Shown: positions 1-6,161 of the stretch, in pieces
Position numbering within the stretch: the stretch's first letter is position 1
Layout: every line of letters starts with the position of its first letter
Assembly: GCA_002392505.1 (NCBI GenBank)
Contig: DGHD01000008.1
Span: 987-18,869, forward strand
Source of the DNA: Christensenella sp. UBA3857
Lineage (GTDB): Bacteria > Bacillota > Clostridia > Christensenellales > CAG-138
Reading direction: 5' to 3'
DNA length: 17,883 nucleotides
Program-made: the position numbers and the translations under genes
Notes under the pieces: model-generated
Database searches by the model: none
What the model saw: the letters and a program-made list of their open reading frames with translations, nothing else
What the model was told of the DNA's origin: nothing

Positions 1-469
<469 letters not shown>

Positions 470-496
470 ATTGGATTCCTCCTATCGAAAAATGAT

Positions 497-508
497 TTAT
501 GTATTCAT
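497..508 (-). other. Three-codon mini-ORF (Met-Asn-Thr-stop) in the groES leader
   Basis: Within the groES 5' untranslated region the minus strand reads AAGGAGG, four bases, then ATG AAT ACA TAA. The ribosome binding site is as strong as that of groES itself, and this ATG lies 39 nt upstream of the groES ATG. It may be chance, because GGAGG sequences are not rare. However, the good spacing and the position just before groES make initiation plausible. Its ribosome binding site forms one arm of the hairpin at 510-537. No function is known to me. Confidence 0.35.
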
Positions 509-509
509 G

Positions 510-537
510 CCGCCTCCTTAACAGATGGGGGAGGCGG
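510..537 (-). promoter_or_regulatory. GC-rich hairpin in the groES leader that hides a ribosome binding site
   Basis: Read on the plus strand, CCGCCTCC (510-517) and GGAGGCGG (530-537) form an 8-bp perfect inverted repeat around a 12-nt loop. In the groES mRNA the arm nearer the gene contains most of the AAGGAGG preceding the mini-ORF at 497-508. There is no T-tract after it, so it is not an intrinsic terminator. It could stabilise the mRNA or act as a temperature-sensitive element; both are inference. Confidence 0.5.
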
Positions 538-540
538 GTG

Positions 541-567
541 TTAGCACTCAACAACCTTGAGTGCTAA
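541..567. promoter_or_regulatory. CIRCE element (HrcA operator)
   Basis: The sequence is TTAGCACTC, nine bases, then GAGTGCTAA, an exact match to the CIRCE consensus bound by the heat-shock repressor HrcA. It starts about two bases downstream of the expected transcription start of the promoter at 576-604, so bound HrcA would block groES-groEL transcription. hrcA itself is not in the window. Confidence 0.98.
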
Positions 568-575
568 CAAGGTTT

Positions 576-604
576 ATTATATGCCGAGGCAGACCGTATG
601 TCAA
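576..604 (-). promoter_or_regulatory. Sigma-A promoter of groES-groEL
   Basis: On the minus strand a perfect -35 box TTGACA (599-604) is separated by 17 bp from a perfect -10 box TATAAT (576-581). Transcription should start near 569, immediately before CIRCE. A full-consensus promoter combined with an HrcA operator is the classic arrangement for this operon in Bacillota. Confidence 0.95.
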
Positions 605-671
605 CACTCACAGCCATAATGAACAGAATATATTTGGAAACAAAAGCAATATATTGTGAAAAACGCCGAAA

Positions 672-720
672 TTGATATTGCCAAAGCGGAAAGTATGGTT
701 TATACTGACAGCAATATCAA
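672..720. promoter_or_regulatory. Perfect 10-bp inverted repeat framing the ABC-exporter promoter (possible operator)
   Basis: TTGATATTGC (672-681) and GCAATATCAA (711-720) are exact reverse complements, with 29 bp between them. The pair frames the promoter: the left arm overlaps the -35 box (678-683) and the right arm covers the likely start site near 713. Two more copies of the core GCAATAT lie nearby at 646-652 and 744-750, the latter as the palindromic CAATATTG inside the leader ORF. A DNA-binding regulator is an attractive explanation but is inferred. The region is AT-rich, which raises the chance of coincidence. Confidence 0.5.
678..706 (+). promoter_or_regulatory. Sigma-A promoter of the leader peptide and ABC-exporter operon
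   Basis: The -35 box TTGCCA (678-683) and -10 box TATACT (701-706) each match consensus at five of six positions and are 17 bp apart. The expected start near 713 gives a leader transcript of about 170 nt before the first exporter gene. That transcript contains the ORF at 740-808 and the terminator at 838-869. Confidence 0.75.
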
Positions 721-739
721 AGAAAGGAGGCCGCGTCAC

Positions 740-808
740 ATGCGCAATATTGAATACGTCGTCAAAATCGGATATGCCCGGGTGAACTATGCGCGGTCTG
801 CTGTTTGA
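740..808 (+). CDS. 22-residue leader peptide upstream of the ABC exporter
   Basis: This short ORF has an excellent ribosome binding site (AAAGGAGG, ending 9 nt before the ATG) and lies between the promoter at 678-706 and the intrinsic terminator at 838-869. The peptide begins MRNIEYVVKIG and ends with a small internal repeat, YARVNYAR, then SAV. It has no signal peptide or membrane segment and no recognisable domain. Its position suggests a regulatory leader whose translation governs termination, as BmrB does for the B. subtilis heterodimeric exporter BmrCD; BmrB is longer. The segment AUGCCCG at 774-780 within the ORF repeats the downstream terminator arm at 849-855, so it could compete for pairing. 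That the ORF is translated is well supported by its signals; the role is inferred. Confidence 0.65.
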   Translation: MRNIEYVVKIGYARVNYARSAV

Positions 809-837
809 TATACGCAAGCCGAATACGCAATGATCCG

Positions 838-869
838 CTGCGGGCGCCATGCCCGCAGTTTTTGTTTTT
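838..869 (+). terminator. Intrinsic terminator/attenuator before the ABC exporter
   Basis: CTGCGGGC (838-845) pairs with GCCCGCAG (851-858) in a perfect 8-bp stem with a 5-nt loop, followed by five T, one G and five more T (859-869). It ends 14 nt before the exporter start codon and lies after the promoter at 678-706. It therefore must be read through for the exporter to be made, which is the signature of transcription attenuation rather than of an ordinary gene end. Confidence 0.88.
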
Positions 870-883
870 AAGTCGGAGGAACT

Positions 884-2746
884 ATGGAAGAGAAGAAAAA
901 GAAGCATAAGCCCATAAACCGCAAGCTGTTAAGAAGGTTTATGAAGGGTACGTGGGGATATTTTATAATAGCGGCGATCGCGCTTATTGCGGCGGTCCTT
1001 TCCGCATACATAATACCGATAATCACGAGCTTCACGATAGACTACGTGCTCATTCCCTATGCGGAGGAGGGTTATAAGGCGGGCGATTCCGGCGTGCCCG
1101 GCTTCATAATCAACTGGATAGATTCCATCGGCGGGCGCGAATTCCTCATAAAGCATCTTTACATAATGGGTATTGCGCTGCTCCTTTTCACCGCGGTGAA
1201 CGCGATGAGCACCTTCTTAAGGCGCAGTTATATCGCCTACGCGGGCGAGAGCATGGCGCGCAACATGCGGAACGATCTTTACGAGCATCTTGCCAATCTG
1301 CCATTCGATTATCATAAGCACGTTTCTACGGGCGATCTCGTGCAGAGGTGCACCTCGGACGTCGATACCGTGCGCCGCTTCATACAGAACCAGCTGCTCG
1401 AGATAGCCAGGACGGTGCTGATGGTAGTCTGCGCGGCGGTAATAATGCTCCGCATGAATCCGATGCTCACGCTCTGGTCGGTCATAATGATGCCCTTCCT
1501 TGCGCTTTCGAGCTTTGTGTACTTCAAGGCGGTCAAGGACAGCTTCTCCGACGCGGATGAAGCGGAGGGCAAGCTTTCCGCCGCTCTGCAGGAGAATCTG
1601 ACGGGCGTTCGCGTCGTCCGCGCGTTCGGTCAGCAGAAGCGCGAGCTTGACAATTTCACCGAGAAAAACGCCGATTTCAGGAAGAAGAACCTTCGCGTCA
1701 ACAATCTTATGGCGTATTACTGGTCCGCTTCCGATGCGTTCGGGTATATGCAGATAATGCTTGCGCTCTGCGTCGGCGTTTATTACGCGATAAAGGGCTG
1801 GATCTCGGTCGGCGAGCTCCTTGTGTTCACCTCATATACTGCGATGCTCACCTGGCCCGTGCGTCAGCTCGGCAGGATACTTGCCGACCTCGGCAAGGCG
1901 TCGGTATCCCTCGGGCGTATCGACGAGATAATCTCCGCTCCGCTCGAGACGGAGCCCGGCAAGGCGCTTACTCCGCCCATCACCGGCGATATCGAGTTCA
2001 GGCACGTCGGCTTCCGATATGAGGACAGCGTGGATCCCGTGCTTGACGACGTGAGCTTTACGGTAAAGCATGGGCAGACCATCGCCATTCTCGGCTCCAC
2101 GGGCAGCGGAAAGACGAGCCTCGTACAGCTTATTCAAAGGCTCTATACCGCGACGGAGGGTGAGATACTCCTTGACGGAGTCAACATAAACGACTATGAG
2201 AGGCATTATCTGAGACGCAATATAGGCATAGTTCTGCAGGAGCCCTTCCTCTATTCGCGTACTATCATGGAGAACATCCGCATCGTCGATCCCGACGCTC
2301 CGGAGGAGAAGGTTTACGAGGCGGCGAGGATCGCCTCCATACACGACGTGGTAAAGGCGTTTGAAAACGGCTATGACACGGTCGTCGGCGAAAGGGGCGT
2401 TACGCTTTCCGGCGGTCAGAAGCAGCGTGTGGCTATCGCGCGCATGCTCATGCAGGAGGCGCCGATAATCATTCTCGACGACTCCATGTCCGCCGTCGAT
2501 ACCGAGACGGACGCCGCCATCCGCGAGGCGCTCTCCGGCCGCAGGCAGAACTGCACCACGTTCATAATCTCACACCGCATAACAACGCTCTCCACTGCGG
2601 ACAAGATACTCGTGCTGGAGCACGGACGCCTTGTCCAGCAGGGCACGCATGAGGAGCTCATTAAGGTCGACGGGCTGTATAAGCGCATCGCCGATATCCA
2701 GAACATGCTTGAGGGCGAGCTTGGCTCGGAAGGGGGTGAAGCATAA
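884..2746 (+). CDS. Heterodimeric ABC exporter, subunit A (degenerate-site half; BmrC/LmrC-type)
   Basis: The 620-residue product is a half-transporter of the multidrug/lipid exporter class. It has six membrane segments in about residues 25-325 (the first is YFIIAAIALIAAVLSAYIIP), then an ATPase domain. The ATPase motifs are Walker A GSTGSGKTS (404-412), signature LSGGQ (508-512), Walker B ending ILDD (530-533) and the switch histidine H564 in ISHR. The catalytic glutamate after Walker B is replaced by aspartate (D533), as expected for the inactive-site partner of a heterodimer. The ATG at 884 has GGAGG five bases upstream. The stop overlaps the start of subunit B by one base (TAATG), so the two are translationally coupled. 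The exported substrate cannot be told from sequence; drugs, peptides or lipids are all possible. Confidence 0.92.
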   Translation: MEEKKKKHKPINRKLLRRFMKGTWGYFIIAAIALIAAVLSAYIIPIITSFTIDYVLIPYAEEGYKAGDSGVPGFIINWIDSIGGREFLIKHLYIMGIALLLFTAVNAMSTFLRRSYIAYAGESMARNMRNDLYEHLANLPFDYHKHVSTGDLVQRCTSDVDTVRRFIQNQLLEIARTVLMVVCAAVIMLRMNPMLTLWSVIMMPFLALSSFVYFKAVKDSFSDADEAEGKLSAALQENLTGVRVVRAFGQQKRELDNFTEKNADFRKKNLRVNNLMAYYWSASDAFGYMQIMLALCVGVYYAIKGWISVGELLVFTSYTAMLTWPVRQLGRILADLGKASVSLGRIDEIISAPLETEPGKALTPPITGDIEFRHVGFRYEDSVDPVLDDVSFTVKHGQTIAILGSTGSGKTSLVQLIQRLYTATEGEILLDGVNINDYERHYLRRNIGIVLQEPFLYSRTIMENIRIVDPDAPEEKVYEAARIASIHDVVKAFENGYDTVVGERGVTLSGGQKQRVAIARMLMQEAPIIILDDSMSAVDTETDAAIREALSGRRQNCTTFIISHRITTLSTADKILVLEHGRLVQQGTHEELIKVDGLYKRIADIQNMLEGELGSEGGEA

Positions 2747-4620
2747 TGGAAGACATGGAAGATCTCGAAATGACTACCTCGGCTCTTAAGGAAAAGGAGT
2801 TCGATCAGAAGGTCGATTTCAAGCTTTGGAAAAGGCTGATAAAATACGGTTTAAGGTCGAAGGGACTCGTCGCTTCGACGATGATATCGCTTGCCGTCGT
2901 CGCGGGGGTGGATCTGCTTTACCCGCTGCTCTCCCGTTATGCGATCGACCATATCATATACGGCTCGCATACGGAGAGGATACTTCCGTTTGCGCTCGTG
3001 TACGCCGCGGCGGTATTGGCGCAGGGCTTCTGCGTTATGCTGTTCATCAAGAATTCCGGCAAGCTCGAAATGAATATCGCCTATGATATCAGGCAGGACG
3101 CGTTCAAAAAGCTGCAGGAGCTTTCGTTCTCCTATTATGACAAGACGGCTGTCGGCTATATTATGGCGCGTATGGTCTCGGACGTCGGAAGACTTTCGGA
3201 GCTCATCGCGTGGAGCGTCGTCGATATTCTGTGGTCAAGCTGCTACGTATTGGGCATCGCGATAGTAATGCTCGTATTGAAATGGCAGCTCGCGCTCATC
3301 GTTATCGCCGTGCTGCCGCCCCTTGCCGTGATCTGCGTCTATTTCCAGAAGAAGATACTGAAGCATTACAGGGACGTAAGGAAGCAGAATTCCAAGATCA
3401 CCGGCGCGCTCAACGAGGGTATAATGGGCGCCGTTACGACGAAGACGCTCGTCCGTGAGGAAAAGAACACCCGCGAGTTCGAGGCGGAGACCGGTCGTAT
3501 GAGAAAATCCGCCATTAAGGCGGCGGTGCTCTCCGCCATGTTCACGCCCATCGTAATGTGCCTCGGCGCTGTCGGCACCGGACTTGCGCTTTACGCGGGC
3601 GGTATGAGCGTCGCCGGCAAATGGGCGATAGTGGGAACGATAACCGTCGGTACTCTCGCCACTTTCATATCGTATTCCACGGGTATTTTCGATCCCATCC
3701 AGCAGCTTGCGGGTATTTTTGCCGAGATGCAGTCCGCCCAGGCTTCCGCAGAGCGAGTCATAACGCTTATAGATACCCCCTGCGAGATACTCGATACCGA
3801 GGAGGTCATTGAGAAGTACGGCACGGCATTCGAGCCAAAGCGTGAGAATTGGGAGGATATAGAGGGCGACGTTCGCTTCGATGACGTCAGCTTCGCATAT
3901 AAGGACGGCGAGAAGGTGCTTTCGCACTTCGATCTTGACGTAAAGGCGGGGCAGAACATCGCGCTCGTCGGCGAGACAGGCGCGGGCAAATCCACCATCG
4001 TCAACCTCGTCTGCCGTTTCTACGAGCCCACGGAGGGGCGCATACTCATCGACGGAGTCGATTACCGTGAGAGGAGCCAGCTTTGGCTTCAGGATCGCCT
4101 CGGCTACGTGCTTCAGCAGCCGCATCTGTTCTCGACCACGATCCGCGAGAATATTCGCTACGGCCGCCCCGACGCCACCGACGAGGAGGTCGTCGCAGCG
4201 GCGAAGCTCGTTCACGCGCATGATTTCATCGTACGTCTTGAGGACGGCTATGATACCGAGGTCGGAGAGGGCGGAGGGAGGCTCTCTACGGGACAGAAGC
4301 AGCTCGTCTCATTCGCAAGGGTCATTCTTGCCGATCCGAGGATATTCGTGCTCGATGAGGCGACAAGCTCCATCGATACCGAGACCGAACAGCTGATACA
4401 GCACGCCATTACGAAGGTGCTCGAGGGGCGCACCAGCTTCATCGTAGCGCACAGGCTTTCGACCATCCGTACCGCGGACAGGATACTCGTTATCCGCGGC
4501 GGCAAGATCGCCGAATCCGGCACGCATAAGGAGCTTCTGAAGCTGCACGGGTATTATTACGATCTTTATACCACGCAGTTCAAGAAGGACGCCGTCAGCA
4601 GGATAATGACGGAAAGCTGA
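2746..4620 (+). CDS. Heterodimeric ABC exporter, subunit B (BmrD/LmrD-type)
   Basis: The 624-residue partner has a longer N-terminal cytosolic stretch, six membrane segments in about residues 35-330, and an ATPase domain. Walker A is GETGAGKST (409-417), the signature is LSTGQ (513-517) instead of LSGGQ, Walker B ends VLDEATSS with catalytic E538, and the switch histidine is H569. The altered signature pairs across the dimer with the Walker motifs of subunit A, which lack the glutamate. The defects in both subunits thus fall in one ATP site while the other stays intact, which is the hallmark of this family. Start and stop overlap both neighbours by one base, giving a tightly coupled three-gene unit. 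Confidence 0.93.
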   Translation: MEDMEDLEMTTSALKEKEFDQKVDFKLWKRLIKYGLRSKGLVASTMISLAVVAGVDLLYPLLSRYAIDHIIYGSHTERILPFALVYAAAVLAQGFCVMLFIKNSGKLEMNIAYDIRQDAFKKLQELSFSYYDKTAVGYIMARMVSDVGRLSELIAWSVVDILWSSCYVLGIAIVMLVLKWQLALIVIAVLPPLAVICVYFQKKILKHYRDVRKQNSKITGALNEGIMGAVTTKTLVREEKNTREFEAETGRMRKSAIKAAVLSAMFTPIVMCLGAVGTGLALYAGGMSVAGKWAIVGTITVGTLATFISYSTGIFDPIQQLAGIFAEMQSAQASAERVITLIDTPCEILDTEEVIEKYGTAFEPKRENWEDIEGDVRFDDVSFAYKDGEKVLSHFDLDVKAGQNIALVGETGAGKSTIVNLVCRFYEPTEGRILIDGVDYRERSQLWLQDRLGYVLQQPHLFSTTIRENIRYGRPDATDEEVVAAAKLVHAHDFIVRLEDGYDTEVGEGGGRLSTGQKQLVSFARVILADPRIFVLDEATSSIDTETEQLIQHAITKVLEGRTSFIVAHRLSTIRTADRILVIRGGKIAESGTHKELLKLHGYYYDLYTTQFKKDAVSRIMTES

Positions 4621-5057
4621 TGATGAAAAAACTGTTCGCCGCCGCTGCCGTGATATGGCTCGCCGTGCTCCTGAGGATCACGGTATTCAGGAACGGATGC
4701 TTCTCGCACGGGCTGTTCTCCGGACATATTGAGCTTGATGCGTTCGCATTCTATTTTGAACTGCTGCGCGCGGGCAACTGGAAGTATTTCGCCTATCTTT
4801 TCGGGGGAAACATCATCTGGTTTGCCCCCGCGGGGTTTCTCGCAAGGCTGTGGGGCGGGCGTCTGCCGCACGCTCTGCTGGCGGGCTTCCTGCTTTCGCT
4901 CGTGATCGAGACCGCGCAGTTCGTGCTCGGTTCCGGCGTATCGGAGCTTGACGACCTGATACTCAACACCCTCGGTGCGCTCGTCGGATATGCGTTCGGC
5001 TGTCTTACGCTTCGCCGGATATCCCCGAGAAAAAAGACGGGGAGCCAAAAGGAATAA
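4620..5057 (+). CDS. VanZ-family membrane protein
   Basis: The 145-residue protein has an N-terminal hydrophobic segment (6-22), further membrane segments around 57-78 and 85-103, and a last one around 113-130. The VanZ-type core is visible as NIIWFAPAGFLARLW (64-78) and VIETAQF, then ELDDLILNTLGALVGY (about 95-124). The E97, D111, D112 and N116 pattern is typical. VanZ proteins are poorly understood; VanZ of the vanA cluster confers low-level teicoplanin resistance. The ATG at 4620 overlaps the stop of exporter subunit B and has only a weak ribosome binding site, so translation depends on coupling. A second ATG follows directly at 4623. Its placement suggests it works with the exporter in envelope or antibiotic defence, which is inference. 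Confidence 0.85.
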   Translation: MMKKLFAAAAVIWLAVLLRITVFRNGCFSHGLFSGHIELDAFAFYFELLRAGNWKYFAYLFGGNIIWFAPAGFLARLWGGRLPHALLAGFLLSLVIETAQFVLGSGVSELDDLILNTLGALVGYAFGCLTLRRISPRKKTGSQKE

Positions 5058-5062
5058 AGTGG

Positions 5063-5091
5063 TTTACTTAAACGGTAAAATGTATTATAAT
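5063..5091 (+). promoter_or_regulatory. Sigma-A promoter of the Tim44-like gene
   Basis: The -35 box TTTACT (5063-5068) and perfect -10 box TATAAT (5086-5091) are 17 bp apart, with transcription expected near 5098. The -35 box begins just after the VanZ stop codon. The -10 box overlaps the inverted repeat at 5088-5123. Confidence 0.75.
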
Positions 5092-5123
5092 AGGGTAACG
5101 GTTTATATACCGTTGCCCTATTA
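5088..5123. repeat. 15-bp inverted repeat over the -10 box and start site (operator or hairpin)
   Basis: TAATAGGGTAACGGT (5088-5102) pairs with ACCGTTGCCCTATTA (5109-5123) around a 6-bp centre. Fourteen of 15 pairs are Watson-Crick and one would be U-G in RNA. No T-tract follows, so it is a poor terminator for the VanZ operon. It reaches from the -10 box to about +26, so a protein bound to it would block the promoter. Alternatively, read-through transcripts could fold it into a hairpin upstream of the next gene. Confidence 0.7.
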
Positions 5124-5146
5124 TTCTGTATGGGAGTTGAAATGCT

Positions 5147-6109
5147 GTGAAGAAAAAACTGTTCATACTTGCGGCAGTGCTGCTTGCAATAGTATTGCTC
5201 GTTTCCGCGACCGCGGCGCTTGCCGACTTCGGCGGATTCAGCGGTGATACCGATTACGGCGGAAGCTCCGATTCCGGCAGCTCCGGCTGGGACTGGGGCG
5301 GGTCCGATTCGGGCAGCTCCGGCTGGGACTGGAGCAGCAGCTCCGGGAGCGGCGGCTTTTCGCTCCTTCCCGTAGGCTGTACCGGCGGCGGCATCATGTT
5401 CATAATGGTGATAGTGTTCATTATAGTCCTGATCGCCATTTTGAGGAGCAAGGCGCAGCAGCAGCAGCAGACGCAGCACAACGCGCATCCCACCGTTGTA
5501 ACGAGCGTCAAGCCCACCGATTCGTCACAGCTCACGCCTATCGAGAACTATATCGCAGAGGTGGACGAAGGCTTCAGCGTCTCCGCGATGGAGTCGAAGC
5601 TCTCCAATCTCTACGTACAGATGCAGGACAGCTGGTGCAAGAAGGATATCACGTCGCTGCGTCCTTATCTTACGGATGAGCTTTATACCCAGTCCGACCG
5701 TCAGCTCGACGAGATACGCCGTGCAAGCCAGACCCCGCATATCGAACGGATCGCGGTGCTCGGCGTCACGATCCGCGGCTGGTTCCAGCGGGAGGGCATG
5801 GATCATATCATAGCCCAGCTCGAAACAAGGATCACCACCTATTCCACCAGCGACTTAACAGGCGAGATAGTGAAGGGCAATCCCAATATCGAGAAGTTCA
5901 TGACCTACGAATGGGAGCTCACCCGTACCTCGGGCGTGCTCACGCAGGCAGAGGAGGAGCTCAAGACCGTTACCTGCCCCAACTGCGGCGCGCCTGTATC
6001 CATCAACAAGAGCGCGAAATGCCCGTATTGCGATACGGTCATCACGCTTGCGGAGCATGATTGGGTGCTCTCCTCCATAAAGGGATTGAGCCAGAAGTCG
6101 GTAGGATAA
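5147..6109 (+). CDS. Tim44-like domain membrane protein with C-terminal zinc ribbon
   Basis: The 320-residue product starts at a GTG with GGGAG about ten bases upstream. It has a signal peptide (1-26, MKKKLFILAAVLLAIVLLVS and a likely cut after ALA), a Ser/Gly/Trp/Asp-rich linker with two copies of SDSGSSGWDW, a membrane segment (about 76-97), a Gln run, and a Tim44-like domain (about 130-265). The Tim44-like part shows the usual pattern around YVQMQDSWCKKDITSLRPYLT. Last comes a zinc ribbon with C277, C280, C292 and C295 (CPNCGAP and CPYC) followed by DWVLSSI. This order is common in uncharacterised Bacillota proteins. With a cleaved signal peptide the Tim44-like and zinc parts would face the cytosol. 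The molecular role is unknown. It converges on htrA at a shared terminator. Confidence 0.82.
   Translation: MKKKLFILAAVLLAIVLLVSATAALADFGGFSGDTDYGGSSDSGSSGWDWGGSDSGSSGWDWSSSSGSGGFSLLPVGCTGGGIMFIMVIVFIIVLIAILRSKAQQQQQTQHNAHPTVVTSVKPTDSSQLTPIENYIAEVDEGFSVSAMESKLSNLYVQMQDSWCKKDITSLRPYLTDELYTQSDRQLDEIRRASQTPHIERIAVLGVTIRGWFQREGMDHIIAQLETRITTYSTSDLTGEIVKGNPNIEKFMTYEWELTRTSGVLTQAEEELKTVTCPNCGAPVSINKSAKCPYCDTVITLAEHDWVLSSIKGLSQKSVG
5267..5332 (+). repeat. In-frame tandem repeat (30-bp unit, twice)
   Basis: Two nearly identical 30-bp units (5267-5296 and 5303-5332), separated by six bases, each encode SDSGSSGWDW. They lie in the extracytoplasmic linker of the Tim44-like protein and could expand or contract by slippage. 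Confidence 0.8.
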
Positions 6110-6119
6110 AAGAGTATTG

Positions 6120-6151
6120 AAAAGGAGCTGTTCGACCGAACAGCTCCTTTT
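6120..6151. terminator. Bidirectional intrinsic terminator
   Basis: AAAAGGAGCTGTTC (6120-6133) and GAACAGCTCCTTTT (6138-6151) form a perfect 14-bp stem with a 4-nt loop. The outer A-T pairs supply a T run on either strand. It sits between the stop codons of the convergent Tim44-like gene (6109) and htrA (6162) and should end both transcripts. Confidence 0.92.
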
Positions 6152-6161
6152 GATATGCCGC

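Noticed and set aside
608-907. Open frame of 99 codons on the minus strand across the exporter leader
   Set aside because: It crosses the promoter, leader ORF and terminator of the exporter operon, has no ribosome binding site, and its translation resembles no protein.
3235-4221. Open frame of 328 codons on the minus strand inside exporter subunit B
   Set aside because: Lies wholly antisense to a well-defined ABC gene, with no ribosome binding site or recognisable domain.
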